64,000 nucleotides of DNA from Akebia trifoliata. Lineage: Eukaryota > Streptophyta > Magnoliopsida > Ranunculales > Lardizabalaceae. A program made the position numbers and the translations under genes. The stretch is taken from the NCBI GenBank assembly GCA_017979445.1, contig CM030707.1, positions 22,388,586 through 22,452,585 on the forward strand. Reading direction: 5' to 3'. Shown in pieces: positions 22,942-34,856 of the stretch. Below the pieces are notes generated by a model. It saw only the letters and a list, made by a program, of their open reading frames with translations. It searched no databases and was not told the origin of the DNA. Position 1 is the first letter of the stretch, and each line of letters begins with the position of its first letter.

Positions 22942-23211
22942 GGGCACGGATCCTCTGTAGTACGTGTTCCCTATAGTGAACTTTAAGTAATAGAGATTTA
23001 TTTGTTGAAAAGAAAATATAATGTATAACAATCAGAGTGTACATGAGGGGCAAAAAATATTAACAATTTTTTTTAAATCTGATAAAGGCTTTGAAATTTG
23101 ACGGTCTTTCTAATGAATGACATTTTGAGTACATGTGAGGTGGAGATGTCTCAACAGTTAAATGTCACCATAGACAACTACAAGAAAGACTTACTACAGA
23201 GGATCCCTCCC
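22942..23211. mobile_element. Mutator-like MITE, copy 2, with exact 9-bp target duplication
   Basis: The left terminus GGGCACGGATCCTCTGTAGT and the right terminus, reading GGGAGGGATCCTCTGTAGTA on the minus strand, are inverted. TTGAAATTA flanks both sides exactly (22933-22941 and 23212-23220), the 9-bp size typical of Mutator-like elements. The element is 270 bp. A 60-codon frame inside has no meaning that I can see. Confidence 0.85.
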
Positions 23212-23220
23212 TTGAAATTA

Positions 23221-24480
23221 TCCCCTCAATTCTTCCTTACATTTTGGGGAAGGGCCAGGCTATTTACACCCACCATTTGAGCTTAGTGCACTCACGTAAA
23301 ACACATTTTGGTGTGGAATGTATAAAAGAAAACGGGTGCATTAAGCATAAAGGTGAGCACAAATAGAACGGCCCTTTTGTGGATATTTGAGATACTTCCT
23401 CGTTCTAAAATTGATGACATGCCCTTCTTGATCTTTTTTATTTATTTATTTATTATTATTTCTTTTTGATGTCGGAAAAATGACTTCAAGTCCTTCATCA
23501 TCATCATTGACATAGCTAGTTTTGAGGAAAAATCAAGAGACGACCGAAATCAAGGGGTATGTCACCAATTTCAAAACATTATTAGTATCTCAAATATTAT
23601 TAACCAGACTTTCAATTGATGCTGGAGCTGCGGCCATCATTATTAGTTTTGAAAATTTAAATGGATTATTGACTTTAACCAAGTCTAACTGATAATTGTC
23701 TTGGCAGTACTAAAGTGGTTGGGAGTAGGGACTTCCCTTAACACTATGAGTTTTAACCGAGTTTAATAGACTACTACATGTCAAAACTTAGCCTCTTTGC
23801 GCTATCTCCTATCATATATCTTTCGGAATGCGTGGAATCAAATGATCAAAATGTGGGTATCCATGAGAAACCCACCTCCCCAATAACAAAGGGATTCTGA
23901 AAATCTAGACTAAATATTGGGAATCATAATGAGATTCTTGTCTTAGTTGAGAAAAAACAATTTTATTTTCTGTTGTACCAATTCACATTATTGTGAGCAT
24001 GGCCCCACCTATAAGTTAATTTGAATGGACCATGCACCAAACAATTAGGGAATTCTAGCTATCCATCTTCCCCAACCTAACCATAGAACACTTCCCAGTT
24101 GAGATTTTCAGTATTTATAACTTTAACACATGTTACAATTGATTTGTATTGGAGATCAACTTTACTTTACGTCCATATTTATTTGTTTAGTAGATATAAT
24201 AATTGTTTATATTCAAGACCATGTACCTTTGGTGTACATTATTATCCGATGATATAGTATTAGTTGATTAAGGTGAGAGGGAATCAAGACCTATGAAGTG
24301 GAGTGTAAATTTAGCATTGACATGTACGAAGAAGAATATAAATTTAAAATTGATAATTTAGAAATGCATCCAAATGACCGTTTAATTTTATCATCTCAAG
24401 TCTATATAATATATAAAGATGAAAAGATTGAAAAAGAGAAGAAGAAATTATCGATAAAATCGTATCAAGCTTAAAAAATA
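23221..24480. other. Gene-free intergenic sequence with a duplicated block
   Basis: There is no gene. Positions 23850-24060 match 41985-42200, including CCCACCTCCCCAATAACAAA and GAGATTCTTGTC, in the same orientation. Confidence 0.5.
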
Positions 24481-24790
24481 TACACACTCAAAAAAAGAAA
24501 AAAAAGAAATTAGTTTCTACTTCACTCATGACCATTCTTTGGTAACCATTACTCGATGGGTAAGACAACGTGCATAACATCTTCATTATCCCTCAACCAA
24601 TCCTCCTTACCTAGTTCCTAAATAGATCTAACCTTTTTCCCATTGATTGTGAGTCATTATAAGTCAAAACATAGATTTTTTAAAACTCATTTTTATGATA
24701 TTCATTCATACCTTAACTCTTTAAATAACGACTCCTCCTAAATCCATGTAAATGAAGTCAAAACCTCAATTTGAATCTCATGTATCTACA
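24481..24790 (+). repeat. 3' end fragment of an old gypsy LTR
   Basis: GTGCATAACATCTTCATTATC, then a CGACTCCTCCTAAATCCATGT block, then the end TGTATCTACA follow the same order as 1090-1394. It is in plus orientation, without internal element sequence after it. Confidence 0.55.
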
Positions 24791-25348
24791 ACCTCAATTC
24801 AAATTAATTTTGAATGGTTTGTAGTTTTATTTTATTTTTTGAGTATTATAGATTAATTGGTTTCCCGCTTTTCCCTCCACTTTGCTAGTTCTCCCAGACT
24901 TGCCTTTGTAATGTGGAATATTTGACCTTGTAATATCTATAGAAAGTACGTTATATAGAACTGGATGAAAGGTAGTTAAGAAACATCATGTTAATAAATT
25001 GGAAGGTGCTATTGGTTAAAGTCTGACTGTTGATACTACAACCTAGCTTCAAACTTACTTTCACCTACTAATTACTAACTACTAATCTTGCTTGTTTAAC
25101 TAAAAAAAAAAGATTAATATATGAGAGTTGAAAAATGTTGATATCGATAAGTGGAAAGACGATGGACAATAAATTAAAAAGTGAAAGTATGCGGAAAAAA
25201 AATGTAGGACTAATTCCAATAGGTGATAAAATAAGAGAAAGTCAGCCGGACCTTTTCAATGAAGGTCGACTACAATCCCAATTAAAATAAATATTTAAGT
25301 TGAAAGACTTAAAAGAATGAGAGAAAGAACCAAAAACACTTGGATGGA

Positions 25349-25839
25349 TGTGGGGGGAAATTCTTGAGCACGGACACGTGGCTCGATTAGGGGCCAAGAT
25401 TAGTGATTTGAGGTCGTGGCTCGGTTTATTAATCCCGACGAATGCATGTATTCGAAGCTCGGAACTGTGCCATCAGCTCGTAGGTCGGTATGACTGTCTG
25501 ACAGATAAGCCTGCAATAAACAGCCAGTTCTAACCACCCACGTCATGTCAGACCAAACCTGACTTTCTCAGAAGCAATAGGGTAGTTGCAACAACTCCTG
25601 CAGCTGACATGTCAGGGAGTAGGCTAACTACCCCAGTCACCTCAAGGGGTGGCACAGAAAACGAACAAGTCGAACACCTATATAAGGAAGAAGATTATGA
25701 GTAAAAGAGGTTCGAATTCTTCTTCTCAAAAGCACATTACACTGATCAATTTGGCTAACTTGATCGTCGGAGTGGGCTGTTTTGCAGGTCCCCCGAGCTT
25801 AAAGAGAAGGAAAGTGTAGTGCCATTTCGTGCATCTACA
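25349..25839 (+). repeat. 5' LTR of element 2
   Basis: Partner of 34869-35362. It carries TATATAA at 25679-25685. Differences from the 3' LTR include an AG insertion near 25495 and single-base indels in C runs. Confidence 0.95.
25679..25685 (+). promoter_or_regulatory. TATA box of the element 2 5' LTR
   Basis: TATATAAGG lies about 160 bp before the LTR end and is repeated at 35201 in the 3' LTR. Confidence 0.6.
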
Positions 25840-25841
25840 AT

Positions 25842-25860
25842 TTGGCGCCGTCTGTGGGAA
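25842..25860 (+). other. Primer-binding site of element 2
   Basis: TTGGCGCCGTCTGTGGGAA starts two bases after the LTR. It differs from the site used by elements 1 and 3. I cannot assign the tRNA with confidence. Confidence 0.75.
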
Positions 25861-25885
25861 ACTTACAAGGAGAAAAACGACCAAT

Positions 25886-27343
25886 ATGGGAAGAGCTAGA
25901 GGCGAAAATCGTGGAGAGCCATCAAATCCACTACCAGCAGACTCGCCCCCAAACGCGCCGGATCCAATGCTAGCAATGTACAACTTACTCACAGAGATGA
26001 GGGAGGAAATGCGCAGGGGGTTGGAGAAACAAAATGATGAGATAGTGAAAATCAGAAAGGAAAACGAAGAGCTCAGGCAAAGGTTAGGCGAGCGTGCGGA
26101 GACCGAGGAAGGCCCAGGGGCAGAGCAGAGCAGTGACCATCCTGTTCGAACGGCAAGAACGGAGGTAGATTGGACTGAAGATTCAGCAGCAGTAAAAACG
26201 CAGCAGGGAAGCTCCGAAGTTAAAGAAACCATGACGAGGAAGGAAGTGGAGGAGATGCTCAAAAGGAGGGATGAGGAATTCGCGCGAGGAAAGGATCCCG
26301 CGCAAAAGGTACGGAACGCAATTCGGGAACTCAAGGGACACCATTCTCGCAGGCGATAATGAAGTCAGAACCACCCAGGTCGTTCCACATGCCAAAGTTT
26401 GAAACTTACGACGGGACGCGAGATCCCATGGACCATATACTGCACTACAGAAGTCAAATGGTGTTGTACCAAAATGATGATCCGTTGCTCTGCAAGCTGT
26501 TTCCGTCAACCTTGAGGCTCGGGGCCATGATGTGGTTCCAGGCCTTACCAGCTGGGTCCATTACGAACTTTTCCGAGCTGGAAGAAGCGTTCGTTGGGCA
26601 GTTCGTGCACCTGCGAAGGAAGAAGGTCGGAGTTAACACTCTATTTAACCTTCGACAGGAGCCCGGGGAAAGTATTAGGTCGTTCGTAACCCGTTTTCGA
26701 ACGAGAGCCCTGGACGTAGAGGGCATGGACGAGCCACACAGCATGCGCGGCGTGCATCGCTGCGGTGATCCCGGGAACACGGTTGCATGAGTCCTTGATC
26801 AAGTCTGATCCTACTCGTCTAGAAGATTTGTATGCGAAGGTGGAAAAGTACATCCTGGTGGAGGAATCTGTTAAGGGCAGAAGAAGAAGCACCCAGACAG
26901 TGGCTAACAGCGAAGGAGGAGTAGACGCTTCAAAGGTACCGACCTACCCCGGAGTGGAAGGAAGTAAGAAAAGGCGGAGAGATTCGAACGAGCGGTCGTG
27001 GTGGAAAAGAGGTCGGGTGTATACCCCGCTCAACGTCAACGAAAAACTATCCGTGATACTGAGGCGCATAAGGGGGGAGCCCGATTTCGTTCAGCCGCCA
27101 CGGGGGTATAAGGGGAAACCCGGAAAACCATTCTGCGAGTATCATGAGGCTGAGGATCACCCTACTGAGGACTGCTACAGGCTGCGCCATATCATCCAGG
27201 ATATGATCGATGCTGGGAAGCTCAAAGGTTATGTTTCCACGGGAGGAAGGAGAAGTGGGGAGACTACCGAGAGAGCTGAGCGAAAGCCCGAGCAAAGAAG
27301 GCCAGCTAAAGGAGGGCGTCGAGAACGGAAGAGCGCAGGATAA
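25886..27343 (+). pseudogene. Gypsy gag of element 2, broken by frameshifts
   Basis: The capsid protein frame starts at the ATG at 25886, 26 bases after the primer-binding site. Its first 158 codons are charged with a coiled-coil-like stretch. The frame then shifts near 26335: the family-typical TPFS..I segment is read in the next frame, where the Retrotrans_gag domain (MPKFETYDGTRDPMDHI, then a W-F block, then FRTRAL) runs to about 26740. A second shift near 26745 moves to the frame with AAVIPGTRLHES. The C-terminal part ends with a CEYH...TEDC knuckle-like motif near 27130-27180 and a basic tail. A third shift near 27335 separates it from protease. All pieces together are full length for a Tat gag. 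Confidence 0.88.
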
Positions 27344-28026
27344 TTCATACCATCACAGGATTTAGGGCCGAAGTGCCGTCTAGGCGTGAGATTCGGGAGA
27401 AAGTAAAAAAGATCCGACATATGGTCGGGGTTAACAGTGTGGCGTCAGGAGTACGGGTAGTTGGAACAACAAACCACGGAGCAGATCCCCGGGCAATCGT
27501 ATTCACAGAAAGTGACCTAAGGGGGACGGCGGGGCCCCATCAGGACGCGTTAGTAATCGCGCTTCCAGTGGGAAACGTCGAGCTCCGAAGAATACTCGTG
27601 GATTCGGGGAGCGCGGTGGACATCCTCTTCCTAAGCGCGGCTAAGAGAATGGGGGTTTCAGAAAGTTTGGAGCCGACGCCGACCCTCGTCTATGGGTTTA
27701 ACGGCGCCGCTAGCAGCTCGGTAGGAGAAATCACACTCCCGATCTCAGCAGGGTCTAAAGTGGTAATGACAAGATTTGTGGTAATAGATGCAGACTCGGC
27801 TTATAACGCGATCTTGGGTCGGAGATGGATACACGAAATGAAAGCAGTCCCGTCAACCTATCATCAAGTTATTCGTTTCCCGGGTAAGGAAGGAATAATG
27901 GAAATCAGGGGAGATCAGGAGATGGCGCAGAGGTGTTTTCACCTGGCTTTGAAGCAGGACCGAGGTTCTGAGGCCGTCCTACCGAAGAAGAGAAAGGTAA
28001 CTCCAACTGTTAATGAATCTTCGTAG
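27344..28026 (+). pseudogene. Aspartic protease of element 2
   Basis: The frame encodes a retropepsin-type protease with the catalytic LVDSGSAVDIL motif near 27595-27630 and the downstream AILGRRWIHEM block near 27805-27840. It would cleave the gag-pol polyprotein. The family-typical IIHTITG segment can be read upstream of 27373 in the same frame, so gag and protease were once joined. The frame ends at 28026, where the linker to RT continues in another frame. Confidence 0.85.
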
Positions 28027-28954
28027 CAATTACAGAAGCAGCCGCTGCCCGCGAGCATCGAGTAACAGTTGAGGAAGTCGAAGCCGTGGATCTCGGGGGC
28101 GATGGAGGACAGATAGTTAGTGTTGGTACCACGATGTTGCAGGAGGAGAGGCAGCAATACTCCAACTTCTGCGGGCAAACCAAGGATTTTTCATGGTCAT
28201 TGGAGGACATGCCCGGGATAGACCCGTTGTGGCGTGTCATAGATTAAATGTTGATGAAAGCTTCCGACCTATTAGGCAGAAGCCCCGGAGGCTGTCGCCG
28301 CGCCTCAGGCAGGGGGTGAATGAGGAAATCGAAAAGCTTTTAAAGGCCGGGTTTATCAGGGAGGTAGAGTACCCAGAATGGATAGCGAACATAGTAGCGG
28401 TGCCGAAGAAGGATGGAAGGGTGAGAGTGTGCATCGACTTCACGAACTTGAATAAGGCATGCCCAAAGGATAGCTTCCCGCTACCAAGGATTGATAGGTT
28501 CGGTCTGCAGATGTCGATGGGTGGCATGGAGGGAAAGGGATGGACGGATATTCGGGAGAAAGGGGGTAGCAGTGGAAGACCAGGAACGGACATCATTCAT
28601 CACCGAGCAGGGCTGTTCTGTTTTAAAGTTATGCTGTTCGGTCTGAGAAATGCCGGGGCAACCTACCAGAGACTCGTGACAAAAATGTTCGAAGGATTGA
28701 TCGGGAAGACTGTGGAGGTGTATATCGACGATCTGTTGGTAAAAAGCAAGAGAGCGGGAGACCATCTGGCAGACCTCAAGCAAACATTTGATCGGCTGAG
28801 GAGTTTCAAAATGAAGTTGAATCCGAAGAAGTGTGTCTTCGCCGTCTCCTCTGGGAAATTCCTCGGGCACATTATCACCAGGAGAGGTATCGAGGCAAAC
28901 CCAGACCAGATCCGGGCGTTGGTAGAAATGCCGAGCCCCGCTAACCAAAAGTAG
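28027..28954 (+). pseudogene. Reverse transcriptase of element 2, frameshifted
   Basis: A linker with a DFSWSLEDMPGIDP motif reads at 28027-28220 in one frame, and RT proper continues in another from about 28225. RT shows FIREVEYPEWIANIVAVPKK, VCIDFTNLNKACPKD, then after damage FGLRNAGATYQR and the catalytic YIDD near 28721. Between about 28495 and 28615 the frame is wrong. MDGYSG and EDQERTSFIT can be read there in the other frame, so two opposing indels have scrambled the block that normally holds the first catalytic aspartate. A TAG at 28952-28954 ends the frame where the family normally has a glutamate. Confidence 0.88.
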
Positions 28955-31310
28955 GTGCAGAAGTTGGCAGGGAGAATAGCTGCGCTAAACAGGTTTATCT
29001 CCAGGGTGTCCGATCGATGCCGCCCGCTCTTCGCGTTATTGCAGAAGGAGAAGAATTTTGCATGGAGTACGGAGTGCGAGGTAGCCTTTAGCGACCTAAA
29101 AAGGTATTTGGGGCAGCCACCGATCCTTAGCTCTCCGGAAGATGGAGAGGAGCTGGGGATTTATCTGGCGACCAGTCCATCATCGGTAAGCTCAGTCCTC
29201 TTTAAAGTTGAAATGGGACGGGAATATCCTATTTATTATGTCAGCAAGACATTGGGCATTTCGGAGGTTAAGTACACCAGGACGGAGAAGGTGGGATTGT
29301 CGCTCGTTTACTCGGCACACAAGCTCAGGCCCTACTTCCTTTCCCACCGCATACGGGTTGTGACGGACACCCCACTGAAAGAGATGATGCACAGATCCGA
29401 AAAGTCAAGGAGGATGGCGAGGTGGGCTGTAATCCTCGGAGAGTACGATTTGCAGTTTGAATCCCGGACAGCGATAAAAGGGCAGGTGTTGGCAGATTTT
29501 TTTGCGGACTTCCCGGTTGAGGATCCGAACTGGGAAGAGTTGGAGAACGAGGATGAAGGGACGGAAGAAGTAGAGCTGTGGGACAAGCAGGCGGGATGGA
29601 GAATTTTTGTCGATGGGTCATCGAACTACTCGGGCTCGGGGGTTGGGATAGTAATCGTAACACCGAGCAACGATAGACTGGAAAAGGTAATTAAACTTGG
29701 GTTCGGGGCATCAAATAATGAAGCTGAGTACGAGGCAGTTATCCACGGGCTGAGAATGGCGAGCGAGTTGAAAATCGGCCGGGTAAAGCTATGCACCGAC
29801 TCCCAACTTATAGCCAACCAATGCAACGGGAAATTTGAAGCAAAGGATGAACGCATGGCGAGATACCTGATCTCAGTCAAACGAGAAATTGAGAAGTTCG
29901 ACCAAGTAGAAATATGCCAGATTCCCAGGGATGAGAACAGGCATGCAGATTCGTTGGCATACATAGCCTCAATGCTAGGGGAGACGGAGGGACGGTCTTT
30001 ACCTGTGGAATACCTGCCTAAAGCAAGTATCGAATATGTGGAAAGGGAGTGCTCACAGGTCGATAGAACGTCGGGATGGATAGAAGAATTTACTCAGTAT
30101 CTGCGTTCAAAGGTGCTGCCAGAAGACAGAGGGGAGGCCAGAAAGCTACTTTGGCAGGTCAGCAAGTACACTCTCGTTGGGGAGGAGTTGTATAGAATGT
30201 CCTTCGGGGGGCCACTTCTTAAGTGCCTTACTAAGGAAGAGTCCGAGCTCATAATGGCGGAAATTCACGAGGGAATCTGTGGCAATCATTCGGGAGGACG
30301 GTCGCTCGCCAATAAGGTTATCACCCAGGGCTACTTCTGGCCAAGGATGCAGGAAGACTGTAAGAGGTATGTGAGGACTTGTGGTCAATGCCAAAAACAT
30401 GCCCCCATGCATCTGCAGCCAGCCAGTGAACTCCACCCTATGAAATCACCCTGGCCGTTCTCAATATGGGGAATGGACATCGTGGGACCTCTGCCTCGGG
30501 GAAAGGGGGGCAAGCTATTCATCCTGGTGGCCACGGACTATTTTACTAAATGGGTGGAAGCTGTCCCCCTTATACGGATCCGGGAGGAAGAAGTTATCAA
30601 ATTCACGTGGGAGCACATCATAACGCGGTTCGGGATCCCTTATGCACTGATCTCGGACAATGGAACTCAGTTCAAGGGCAACCGCGTGCAATCGTACTTC
30701 AAGGAATACGGAATCCGTTCTCTGCAATCATCGCCAAGATATCCACAGGGAAATGGCCAAGCTGAAGCATCAAACAAGACAATCCTCGCAAACTTGAAAA
30801 AGAAGCTGGAGGAACACAAGGGAAGGTGGGTAGACGAGCTACATAGTGTTATGGGCATACCGGACCACGGCAAGAAGGGCGACAGGTTTCACTCCGTTCG
30901 CACTAGCCTATGGAACAGAAGCTGTTATTCCCACCGAGATACAGATTCCTACAACAAGGACGCTGGTGGCCGAGACAGAATTCAACGACGAAATGGTGGC
31001 TCGGAATTTGGACTGGTTGGATGAGACGCGGGAAAGGGTCATAGAGAGGTTGGCACGGTACCAACAGGTGTTGAAGAGATCCTATGACCGGAAGGTACGT
31101 TGCAGGGAGTTCAAAGTCGGGGATATGGTGTTACGAAAGGTATTTTCTAATACCAAGGAAATTAATAGTGGGAAGCTCGGCTGCAACTGGGAAGGACCGT
31201 ATATTGTGCGAAAAGTCGGGGAAAGCGGCGCCTACTACTTGGAGACTCCGACCGGTGAGGAAATTCAGTCACCATGGAATGTATTCAATTTAAAGAAATA
31301 CTATCAATAA
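28955..31310 (+). pseudogene. RNase H domains and integrase of element 2
   Basis: The frame starts in the RT connection and RNase H region, followed by a plant-type RNase H near 29595-29970 with FVDGSSN, NEAEYEA, CTDSQL and HADSLA (D-E-D-D). The integrase follows, with an HHCC zinc region near 30265-30390, catalytic D in GMDIVGP and SDNGTQF, and E in GQAEASNK. Near 30845 the frame shifts by one base, and the end of the integrase continues from about 30846 to the stop at 31310 (WAYRTTARRATG, then FKVGDMVLRK, then a NLKKYY tail). All expected domains are present but not in one frame. Confidence 0.88.
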
Positions 31311-31337
31311 AGCCATCTTAGTGCCTATGCCTGCTGT

Positions 31338-32160
31338 TTAAGGAAAAGCCTCGGCCCTTCCATAGGAGCCGAGCCCAACCGAGGGGTTGGTCTGGAGGAA
31401 AAGCCTTAGTCCCACCACGGGGACCAAGCCCAACTGGGGAGTTGGTCTAAGGAAAAGCCTCGGCCCCTACACAGGAGCCGAGCCCAACTGAGGAGTTGGT
31501 TCGGAGGAAAGCCTTGGTCCCACCACGGGGACCAAGCCCAACTCGGAGTTGGACAAGGAAAAGCCTCGGCCCCTACACAGGAGCCGAGCCCAACTGAAGA
31601 GTTGGTTCGGAGGAAAGCCTTGGTCCCACCACGGGGACCAAGCCCAACTGAGGAGTTGGACAAGGAAAAGCCTCGGCCCCTACACAGGAGCCGAGCCCAA
31701 CTGAGGAGTTGGTTCGGAGGAAAGCCTTGGTCCCACCACGGGGACCAAGCCCAACTGAGGAGTTGGACAAGGAAAAGCCTCGGCCCCTACATAGGAGCCG
31801 AGCCCAACTGAGGAGTTGGTTCGGAGGAAAGCCTTGGTCCCACCACGGGGACCAAGCCCAACTGAGGAGTTGGTTCGGAGGAAAGCCTTGGTCCCACCAC
31901 GGGGACCAAGCCCAACTGAGGAGTTGGACAAGGAAAAGCCTCGGCCCCTACACAGGAGCCGAGCCCAACTGAGGAGTTGGTTCGGAGGAAAGCCTTGGTC
32001 CCACCACGGGGACCAAGCCCAACTGAGGAGTTGGACAAGGAAAAGCCTCGGCCCCTACATAGGAGCCGAGCCCAACTGAGGAGTTGGTTCGGAGGAAAGC
32101 CTTGGTCCCACCACGGGGACCAAGCCCAACTCGGGAGTCGGTTTGAAGGAAAGGCTTTAG
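31338..32160 (+). repeat. Tandem array of alternating hairpin subunits between pol and the antisense gene
   Basis: The 107-bp unit consists of two related halves. Half A carries CTCGGCCCC...GGAGCCGAG and half B carries CTTGGTCCC-ACCAC-GGGGACCAAG; each is followed by CCAAC-TGAGGA-GTTGG. All are inverted repeats. I count seven A and eight B halves; one B half is doubled (31831 and 31884). The final copy at about 32143 is diverged. Open frames on both strands follow from the repeat and are not genes. Confidence 0.93.
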
Positions 32161-32460
32161 CTCCTATACGGAAGCCAAGATAAACTATGGAGTCTAGTTC
32201 GGAATCGGAGCTTCGGTCCTTTGCTAGCATTAAATCCATGGAAAAATCCTATGATCGAACCTAAGGAGCTAGGTATAGGTAATTATTTCGCTTGTCTCCT
32301 AAGCAATAGACCTCAATATGATAAACAAAAAAAAAAAAAAAAAGAATGCAGAACAGCAAAGGACGCAAAAATTTCAGAAAAATATCTATTCATATATATT
32401 TCCATTTGAATTACATAAAAAGTTACAAAATTGTGCTACAAGAAAAGAAGGGGAGAAAAA

Positions 32461-34255
32461 TTAGACATTCGCGGCAGGCGTAGCTTCGGCTTCATCGGGA
32501 GCTTGGATGTCCACTGGTGCAGCTGGGGCTTCAGGAGTTGGCTCGGGAGCAGCAGTTGGTATGGCTTCCGGGGCCACCTCCGGCCTCTTTGCAGCGGCCT
32601 CGGCTTTCCTTAGCTTCGCCTTCAGCTTATTATAAGCCGTCTCCCAGGCCTCCTCCGAAGAATCCAGCTGGGCTTGGAGGGAGTTGAGCTGATCTTGGAG
32701 TGCTCTCTCCTGCTCTACCTCCTTCGCCTTCACCAGTTCTTCTAGGGAAGAAATCTTCCCCTCCGCCAGAGCGAGCTTGTCTTTATTCTGCTCCAACTCG
32801 GATAGTGCGCTATCCAAGCTTGATTGGAGTTTCTGGGAATTGGCCGCAGCCGCATCCTTTTCAGCCTGTAGCTGAAGGAGGCGGCCTTCCGTGGACCTAA
32901 GGCTGTCCACGGAAGCGTCGCGGGATTCCACGAGCTTGGCCACGGCGTGTTGCACCTGGTGAGGAGAAGAAAAGAGTTTAGATGGAGGGACAAACTGGAA
33001 ATAGGATCCGAACCAAGGAAAATAAAAGGCTAGGATAAAAGCTCACCACCGCCAAAGCTCGGAACGCTTCGTTTGAGAATTTTGCCGAATCACCGGCAAA
33101 ACTCTTGCGGACTTTCTCCACGTCCCGCGGTAGCGCGGAAGCATCGAAGATTGCCCTTGCTATGGCCGGGTCGGACAAGGCCGAGTCTTTGTCCGACACC
33201 GGCCTGCCCCTGACCGAGGGTTGAACTACCCAGGGGGTAGGAGGCACGACCCCCCTCTGCACCGATCCAGCCGAGGACGCCTGCGATGGCTCGGCTGGAT
33301 GGCAGGTCTCCTCTTGAACTTGAGGAGGGGGCAGTTGGAGCACCGGGACTGGAGGACGGGGCCCCCTCCTCAACCTCTTTAGAAGAGGTTGATGGTCTTC
33401 CTCTTCTTCCTCTGGATCGGCATGTCTTGCCCCGGGAGTTGCAGTTGGTATTGCTGGGGGAACCACAGCAACTTCCTCCTCCTCAGAGTCGGAGGCTAGG
33501 ACTGGTGGGGGACGCTTGGATTGCAGTGCCATTTCTGCTGGGCGGATTGACGGAGGTAGAAAGGCCGTAACTTGATTGTACAAGTCGGGGTTGGAGAAGA
33601 GGTGGGTGATCACCACGGAGTCTCCCGGAAACTTGTCTTTGGCCGGGCCTGCATAGGTCGGACGACGCATAGTTAGTCTCTAGGCAAGAGAAAAAGAGAA
33701 CAAGAGGAGAAACTTTTAGTAGTACTCACCATGGGTGTTGAAGAAGGAATAGGCCAGGGAGGGAAGCTCGTCATCTTGGGCGTACTCCCACTGACCAGAC
33801 AACTGAATGGGGAACAAAAACCACTCCTTGTCCGAGTCAGGTAACTCGACCAAGGAAGGCTTCCCTCTCCTCTTCGATAGATAGAAGAAGCCCGGCCTAT
33901 TCGGGCACTTCTTCAGAACGAACTGGGCCCTGATGTCCCAGAGCCCTAGCTGGAGGCCGTCCTCCAGCCTATTGTTCATATGCTCGAAGGCACTAATAAG
34001 TCGGAAGAAATTTCCGCTCATCTGCCCAGGTGCCCTCCGGTAAAAATTAAGAACCTCCCGAGTCAGCCTACTCAAAGGGACTCGGAGGCCTGCTCTAAAT
34101 TGCCCCCAGTATACCACCGTGGTACCTGGAGGGCCTTCCCTGAGCTGCGTGGCCTCGTCCACATAGGACAGGCCCACACTAGCAGGGACACCAAAGGTGC
34201 CCCTAACCACCTCCAATGGAGGGCAGGCAGGGGAATAAGATTTCCCCTTGGCCAT
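32461..34255 (-). CDS. Antisense three-exon gene of element 2 (Transposase_28-like domain plus coiled coil)
   Basis: I model exons at 34255-33730, 33648-33047 and 32955-32461. Intron 1 (33729-33649, 81 bp) has donor CATG|GTGAGT, a CTAAC branch-point sequence and acceptor TATGCAG. Intron 2 (33046-32956, 91 bp) has donor GTG|GTGAGC and acceptor CTCCTCACCAG. Both junctions keep the frame, giving 540 residues without a stop. Exon 1 resembles the putative gypsy-type transposon domain (RVPLSRLTREVLNFYRRAPG, then a W-rich part). Exon 2 is acidic and proline-rich with a basic LLKRLRRGPRPP patch that could be a nuclear signal. Exon 3 is a long coiled coil with an Ala/Pro-rich tail. It is transcribed against gag-pol and looks intact while gag-pol is not. 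Function unknown. Confidence 0.8.
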
Positions 34256-34856
34256 GAGGGTGGGGTGACAGAGGAGTGAAAGAAAAACTAGAGGAGAGGG
34301 GTGGCCTTGACTCTGTTACCTTTTCTTCAATCTCCTCTTCGAAGGGAGCTGGTTACAGAGTAGCTGGTGACTGGATGGCGCGGCGAAGGCGCGGCGGAGG
34401 CACTAGAAAAGGTAGGAGGCGCGCGAGAGGGCAAATGGGCAGCGTAACAGCAAGGAAAGCAAAAGTGAAAATGAAAATAAGAGGAAAATGGGATATTTAT
34501 AGACAAGGAAGGCCTCGAGATACGCGTTTAGGATCAACGGACAGGGTTTGCCCAGGTCAATAATGAGGCATTAAATGCTGAGAAACCCAATACGACCGTT
34601 CGCCCCATTACACGCGAATCGAGCCATTCCCCGGGCGCCACGTGTACACCACGCAATAATTGCGCCGTTTAAACCAACAGGCAGGGCGCGAACTGCGATA
34701 AGAGCCCAACCGACCGCCGCCCTCGAGAAGTGAGAACGATCTCTTTATTCGCCATAAAGATATCATTAATCGTAGCTGAGACCCAATGAGAGGCATCCAC
34801 GTGTCAATTTTCGTTATTAATATTCCCGAGTACCCGATCATTCTGACCGAGCCCTC
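34256..34856. other. Upstream region of the antisense gene
   Basis: No coding sequence is supported on either strand. It holds the minus-strand TATA-like box and leads to the polypurine tract. The plus-strand arginine-rich frame near 34276-34563 has no family resemblance. Confidence 0.5.
34493..34501 (-). promoter_or_regulatory. TATA-like box upstream of the antisense gene of element 2
   Basis: On the minus strand TATAAATAT lies about 240 bp before the ATG at 34255. This is a reasonable core promoter for an antisense transcript that does not rely on the LTR. It is a motif call only. Confidence 0.45.

Noticed and set aside
31406..32239. Several repetitive frames on both strands
   Set aside because: Products of the 107-bp repeat array; both strands are open because of the repeat period.
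33649..33729. Shorter 50-bp version of intron 1 using the acceptor at 33680
   Set aside because: It breaks the frame of the next exon; the acceptor at 33649 keeps it and has a branch-point sequence upstream.
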